Of a DNA stretch of 8,080 nucleotides, positions 5,810-8,080 are shown in pieces (positions within the stretch are counted from its first letter, which is position 1; every line of letters begins with the position of its first letter). Origin of the DNA: Hyphomicrobiales bacterium (GTDB taxonomy: Bacteria > Pseudomonadota > Alphaproteobacteria > Rhizobiales > Beijerinckiaceae); contig CANCAR010000118.1 in the NCBI GenBank assembly GCA_947374125.1, forward strand, positions 1 to 8,080, read 5' to 3'. The notes beneath the pieces are model-generated. The model saw only the letters and a program-made list of their open reading frames with translations. It did not search any database and had not been told where the DNA came from. Position numbers and translations under genes: made by a program.

Positions 5810-6667
5810 TTAAATTTTACCGGTCTTTGCTGCCCGCCAAAACCGATAAATTACTGCTAGCCGAGACGGCTCCAATTGGGTCTCAAAGGCTCGATAGCTG
5901 CTGTTTTCCATAGCCTTAAGCATGGGCATTTGAGATGTAAGCGATAAAAATGCCGATTTAAGATAATCCGGCCCCTGCGCTAAAAATCGCCGCGAGGTAG
6001 TCAAATGGTCGCGTGCCATCTGGCGTAGATCGGCAAGCACTTCGTCCAGCGCCGCGGTTCCAATTCTCGCGCGATAATCCTCTGGCAAATACGAGTGCCG
6101 AGCGAGAAGATCCTGCGGTAGATACAGTTGACCTCGCATCGCATGCCGCGGTAAAGCCACCAAAAGATTGGTAATTCCCTGCGCAACGCCGGCATGTCCA
6201 GCGCTATCAGCGGGGCCGACATCTCGACCATCGGCAAGAATGAGACTGGAAAGACGATAAATCGCCGAATTGGTTTCGCCACAATAGGCTTCCAAATCCC
6301 TGATACTTGGCATTGGATCATCATAGAGATCAAAAACACGAGCATCGATCAGGTGTATAAAAGACGGCGTAGGTAAACGATACCGGCGAATAGCTACCAA
6401 AAGGGGACCTGCCACGGGGTGAGCCATAGCCTCGGCTTCGCGACCGCCCGTTAACGCCTCCCGCCACCATTGCAAACGGATCTCGCCGATCATCGGTTCG
6501 GAAACAACGTCCCGCGTGCGCGATATCTCATAATGGAAAGCATATAGGGCAGCGAGTGAATGACGATGCTCTTCCGGCGAGAAGAGACACATGTAATAGC
6601 GCTCGGGATCGCCTCTCTTTAGCGTCTCAAGACATGATGGGATGCCAGCTTCGATCGACACGGTCAA
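5810..6667 (-). CDS. Squalene/phytoene-synthase-fold protein, NDUFAF6 type (likely complex I assembly factor)
   Basis: This 285-residue protein has the all-helical squalene/phytoene synthase fold but probably not the enzyme activity. Where active enzymes have the first Asp-rich motif after 'YAF', this one reads YAFHYEISRTRDVVSEP (42-58), followed by GEIRLQWWREAL (61-72). Where they have the second, it reads GITNLLVALPRHAMRGQ and then LYLP (164-184): the flanking TN and RGQ-YLP survive but the DxxxD aspartates are gone. 'VSEP-GEIRLQWW' is typical of the NDUFAF6 branch, whose human member helps assemble respiratory complex I. There is no signal peptide or clear membrane segment, so a peripheral membrane role is likely. 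Its ATG overlaps the stop of the Mth938-type gene by 4 nt (ATGA), implying translational coupling. It is the last gene of the secDF operon. A residual lipid or prenyl-binding role cannot be excluded. Confidence 0.85.
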   Translation of the reverse strand: MTVSIEAGIPSCLETLKRGDPERYYMCLFSPEEHRHSLAALYAFHYEISRTRDVVSEPMIGEIRLQWWREALTGGREAEAMAHPVAGPLLVAIRRYRLPTPSFIHLIDARVFDLYDDPMPSIRDLEAYCGETNSAIYRLSSLILADGRDVGPADSAGHAGVAQGITNLLVALPRHAMRGQLYLPQDLLARHSYLPEDYRARIGTAALDEVLADLRQMARDHLTTSRRFLAQGPDYLKSAFLSLTSQMPMLKAMENSSYRAFETQLEPSRLAVIYRFWRAAKTGKI

Positions 6668-7047
6668 TCAATCGCCAGCAGAGCCGCGGCAACACGGCGG
6701 CCTTCATTGAGCAACACATTATAGGTGCGCGCGGCAGCCGTCGTTGTCATCGGGTCACAACCGATCTTCGCATCCCGGAGACGCCAGCGGAGTGCTTCGT
6801 CAATGAACGCCGGATCCTTACCTGTTCCGATCAAGAGGAGATCTATCGCATCGGACCCTGCAAAAATTTGCACGAACGACGAAACCGTCAAATCGCCCAC
6901 GGTACGAGCCTGCCAAGCCAAAATTCCGGACGGCAAAATCAGGATCGATCCTTTGTGTGACATCTCGGCAAATCTAAACCCGCCATTGCCAACGGCGTCG
7001 AGGAGATGGCGCCCCGGTACGAACCCTTGGATAAGGGCTCCGCTCAT
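6664..7047 (-). CDS. Mth938-domain protein (DUF498/NDUFAF3 family)
   Basis: The 127-residue protein is a single Mth938-like domain. Visible family features are NGGFRFAEMSHKGSILILPS (21-40), then GILAWQA (41-47), the LLIGTGKDP strand-loop (71-79), and the C-terminal block IGCDPMTTTAAARTYNVL (95-112) followed by LNEGRRVAAALLA (113-125). Human NDUFAF3 belongs to this family and acts in complex I assembly together with NDUFAF4; bacterial members have no settled biochemical function. It has no signal peptide, so it is probably cytoplasmic or membrane-peripheral. Its start overlaps the secF stop by 4 nt and its stop overlaps the next start by 4 nt, so the three genes form a translationally coupled block. 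This neighbourhood with secF and an NDUFAF6-type gene supports a role in membrane complex biogenesis, but that role is inferred from homology and linkage. Confidence 0.88.
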   Translation of the reverse strand: MSGALIQGFVPGRHLLDAVGNGGFRFAEMSHKGSILILPSGILAWQARTVGDLTVSSFVQIFAGSDAIDLLLIGTGKDPAFIDEALRWRLRDAKIGCDPMTTTAAARTYNVLLNEGRRVAAALLAID

Positions 7048-7994
7048 TTTAATTTTGTCGCCGGTTCAGCATCAGGTGCCATCGTCTCAGTGGCCTCAGC
7101 CGCGATACGAGCACCAAGATAGATGAGCACAGGCGCCGCGATAAAGATGGAGGAATAGGTACCGATCACCACACCAAAGATCATGGCGTATGAGAAGCTC
7201 TTGATCACGGCTCCACCGAAGAAAACCAGCGCCAAAAGCGCCAAAGATGTCGTAACCGACGTCATAACCGTGCGCGAAAGCGTCGTGTTAATCGAAAGAT
7301 CCAGCAGTTGCGCAATGGGTAATTTCTTGAATTTGCGGAGCAATTCACGAATCCGGTCGAAGACAACGACCGTATCGTTCAAGGAGTAGCCTACAATCGT
7401 CAAAATGGCCGCAATCGAGGTCATATTGAATTCGATTTGGGTTATGGCGAAAAAACCCAACGTTAGAACGAGATCATGCAGCGTTGCGATGACGGCACCA
7501 ACCGCAAATTGCCACTCAAACCGGAACCATAGATAGACGAGAACAGCCAAAATCGACAAAACGACGCCCAAAATACCAGATTGCACCAATTCGCCCGACA
7601 CACGCGGACCAACAACCTCAACCCGGCGGAATTCATAGTCCTTGCCGAATGCGCCACGGACCCGCTCAACAACCGCCTGCTGGCCTTTCTCGCCGCCGGG
7701 TTGTAAACCAAATCGGAGCGATACTTCGCCCTGATTGCCGAATTCCTGCACTTCCACATCGCCAACGGCTAAGTCAGCTGTTGCCGTCCTAACCGCTGCA
7801 ATATCGGCCTTGCCGGACATTGCTTTCATCTCGATCAGCGTACCACCTGTAAAATCGATCCCGAAATTCAGGCCGATCATCAAAAAGGCGACGACGGAGA
7901 CAACTGACAACAACGCAGAAACCGGAAAGCTGATGCTACGGAAATTCATAAAGCCGAATTTGGTATCGTCTGGAACGATCCTGAGAAGTTTCAT
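7044..7994 (-). CDS. secF: Protein translocase subunit SecF
   Basis: SecF pairs with SecD in the inner membrane and uses proton motive force to pull exported proteins through SecYEG and to help membrane-protein insertion. The 316 residues are normal for a stand-alone SecF. Six membrane segments are visible: about 23-41, 139-157, 163-183, 190-210, 245-262 and 266-293. The family motif GIDFTGGT (45-52) opens the large periplasmic domain (about 45-135). The conserved VGYSLNDTVVVFDRIRE (201-217) lies at the fourth segment. An RRVEVVGPRVSGEL stretch (123-136) leads into segment two, as in other SecF proteins. The start is well supported by GAGGAGA (8009-8003), which overlaps the secD stop and lies 8 nt before the ATG. 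The gap to secD is 13 nt and the next gene overlaps by 4 nt, so all four genes are probably one transcript. Confidence 0.98.
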   Translation of the reverse strand: MKLLRIVPDDTKFGFMNFRSISFPVSALLSVVSVVAFLMIGLNFGIDFTGGTLIEMKAMSGKADIAAVRTATADLAVGDVEVQEFGNQGEVSLRFGLQPGGEKGQQAVVERVRGAFGKDYEFRRVEVVGPRVSGELVQSGILGVVLSILAVLVYLWFRFEWQFAVGAVIATLHDLVLTLGFFAITQIEFNMTSIAAILTIVGYSLNDTVVVFDRIRELLRKFKKLPIAQLLDLSINTTLSRTVMTSVTTSLALLALVFFGGAVIKSFSYAMIFGVVIGTYSSIFIAAPVLIYLGARIAAEATETMAPDAEPATKLK

Positions 7995-8007
7995 CAGACC
8001 AATCTCC

Positions 8008-8080
8008 TCAGAAGGGCAAATGCTGTGGACGCGAACGCGTGTACCAAAGCGCGATCATCATACGCGTCATGGTGACCGCT
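8008..8080 (-). CDS. secD: C-terminal end of SecD
   Basis: Only the last 23 codons and the stop (8010-8008) are visible; the gene enters from the right edge. The peptide AVTMTRMMIALWYTRSRPQH, then LPF, matches the usual SecD C-terminus: the end of the last membrane helix, a 'TR-MIALWY' turn and a short basic tail ending LP(F/I). Its stop codon overlaps the secF ribosome binding site (TGAGGAG), which suggests translational coupling. Separate secD and secF genes, not a fusion, are present here. Confidence 0.9.
   Translation of the reverse strand, partial: AVTMTRMMIALWYTRSRPQHLPF

Noticed and set aside
5810..6667. Carotenoid or hopanoid biosynthesis gene
   Set aside because: Both catalytic Asp-rich motifs are absent and no isoprenoid genes are nearby; the NDUFAF6-type reading fits better.

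Overview
The window is chromosomal core DNA from an alphaproteobacterium, probably near the Hyphomicrobiales; I cannot name a genus. The evidence is an exact GTTC-N7-GTTC LexA box of the alphaproteobacterial type, a DUF1127 micro-protein, TrmFO as the tRNA U54 methylase, a UvrA whose first zinc module reads CPVSG, and a secD-secF-Mth938-type-squalene/phytoene-synthase-type gene string. I see no mobile element, CRISPR array, tRNA or rRNA.

Layout. Positions 1-80 (minus) hold the first 26 codons of a membrane-anchored protein that runs off the window. It lies downstream of ssb (252-743, minus), separated by a hairpin that could end the ssb transcript and also hides the ribosome binding site of the next gene. 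ssb and uvrA (982-3924, plus) are divergent. The 238 bp between them carry a LexA box, a perfect DnaA-box nonamer, a 15-bp inverted repeat and a uvrA leader that can pair with the uvrA start codon. After uvrA comes a lone DUF1127 gene of 52 codons (4116-4274) with a strong intrinsic terminator (4329-4362), then trmFO (start about 4407, end 5807). trmFO meets, tail to tail with a 2-nt gap, a minus-strand operon running from the right edge: end of secD (8080-8008), secF (7994-7044), an Mth938/NDUFAF3-type protein (7047-6664) and a squalene/phytoene-synthase-fold protein of NDUFAF6 type (6667-5810). The last three overlap by 4 nt (ATGA) at each junction.

How the genes work together. ssb and uvrA are DNA maintenance genes sharing an SOS control region. 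The right-hand operon couples the SecDF membrane-protein export motor to two proteins whose mitochondrial homologues are complex I assembly factors; the second has lost both aspartate motifs needed for prenyl-transfer chemistry. This suggests a bacterial complex I biogenesis module and is the most interesting feature of the window. The second most interesting is the possible RNA switch in the uvrA leader. No gap between genes exceeds 300 bases.
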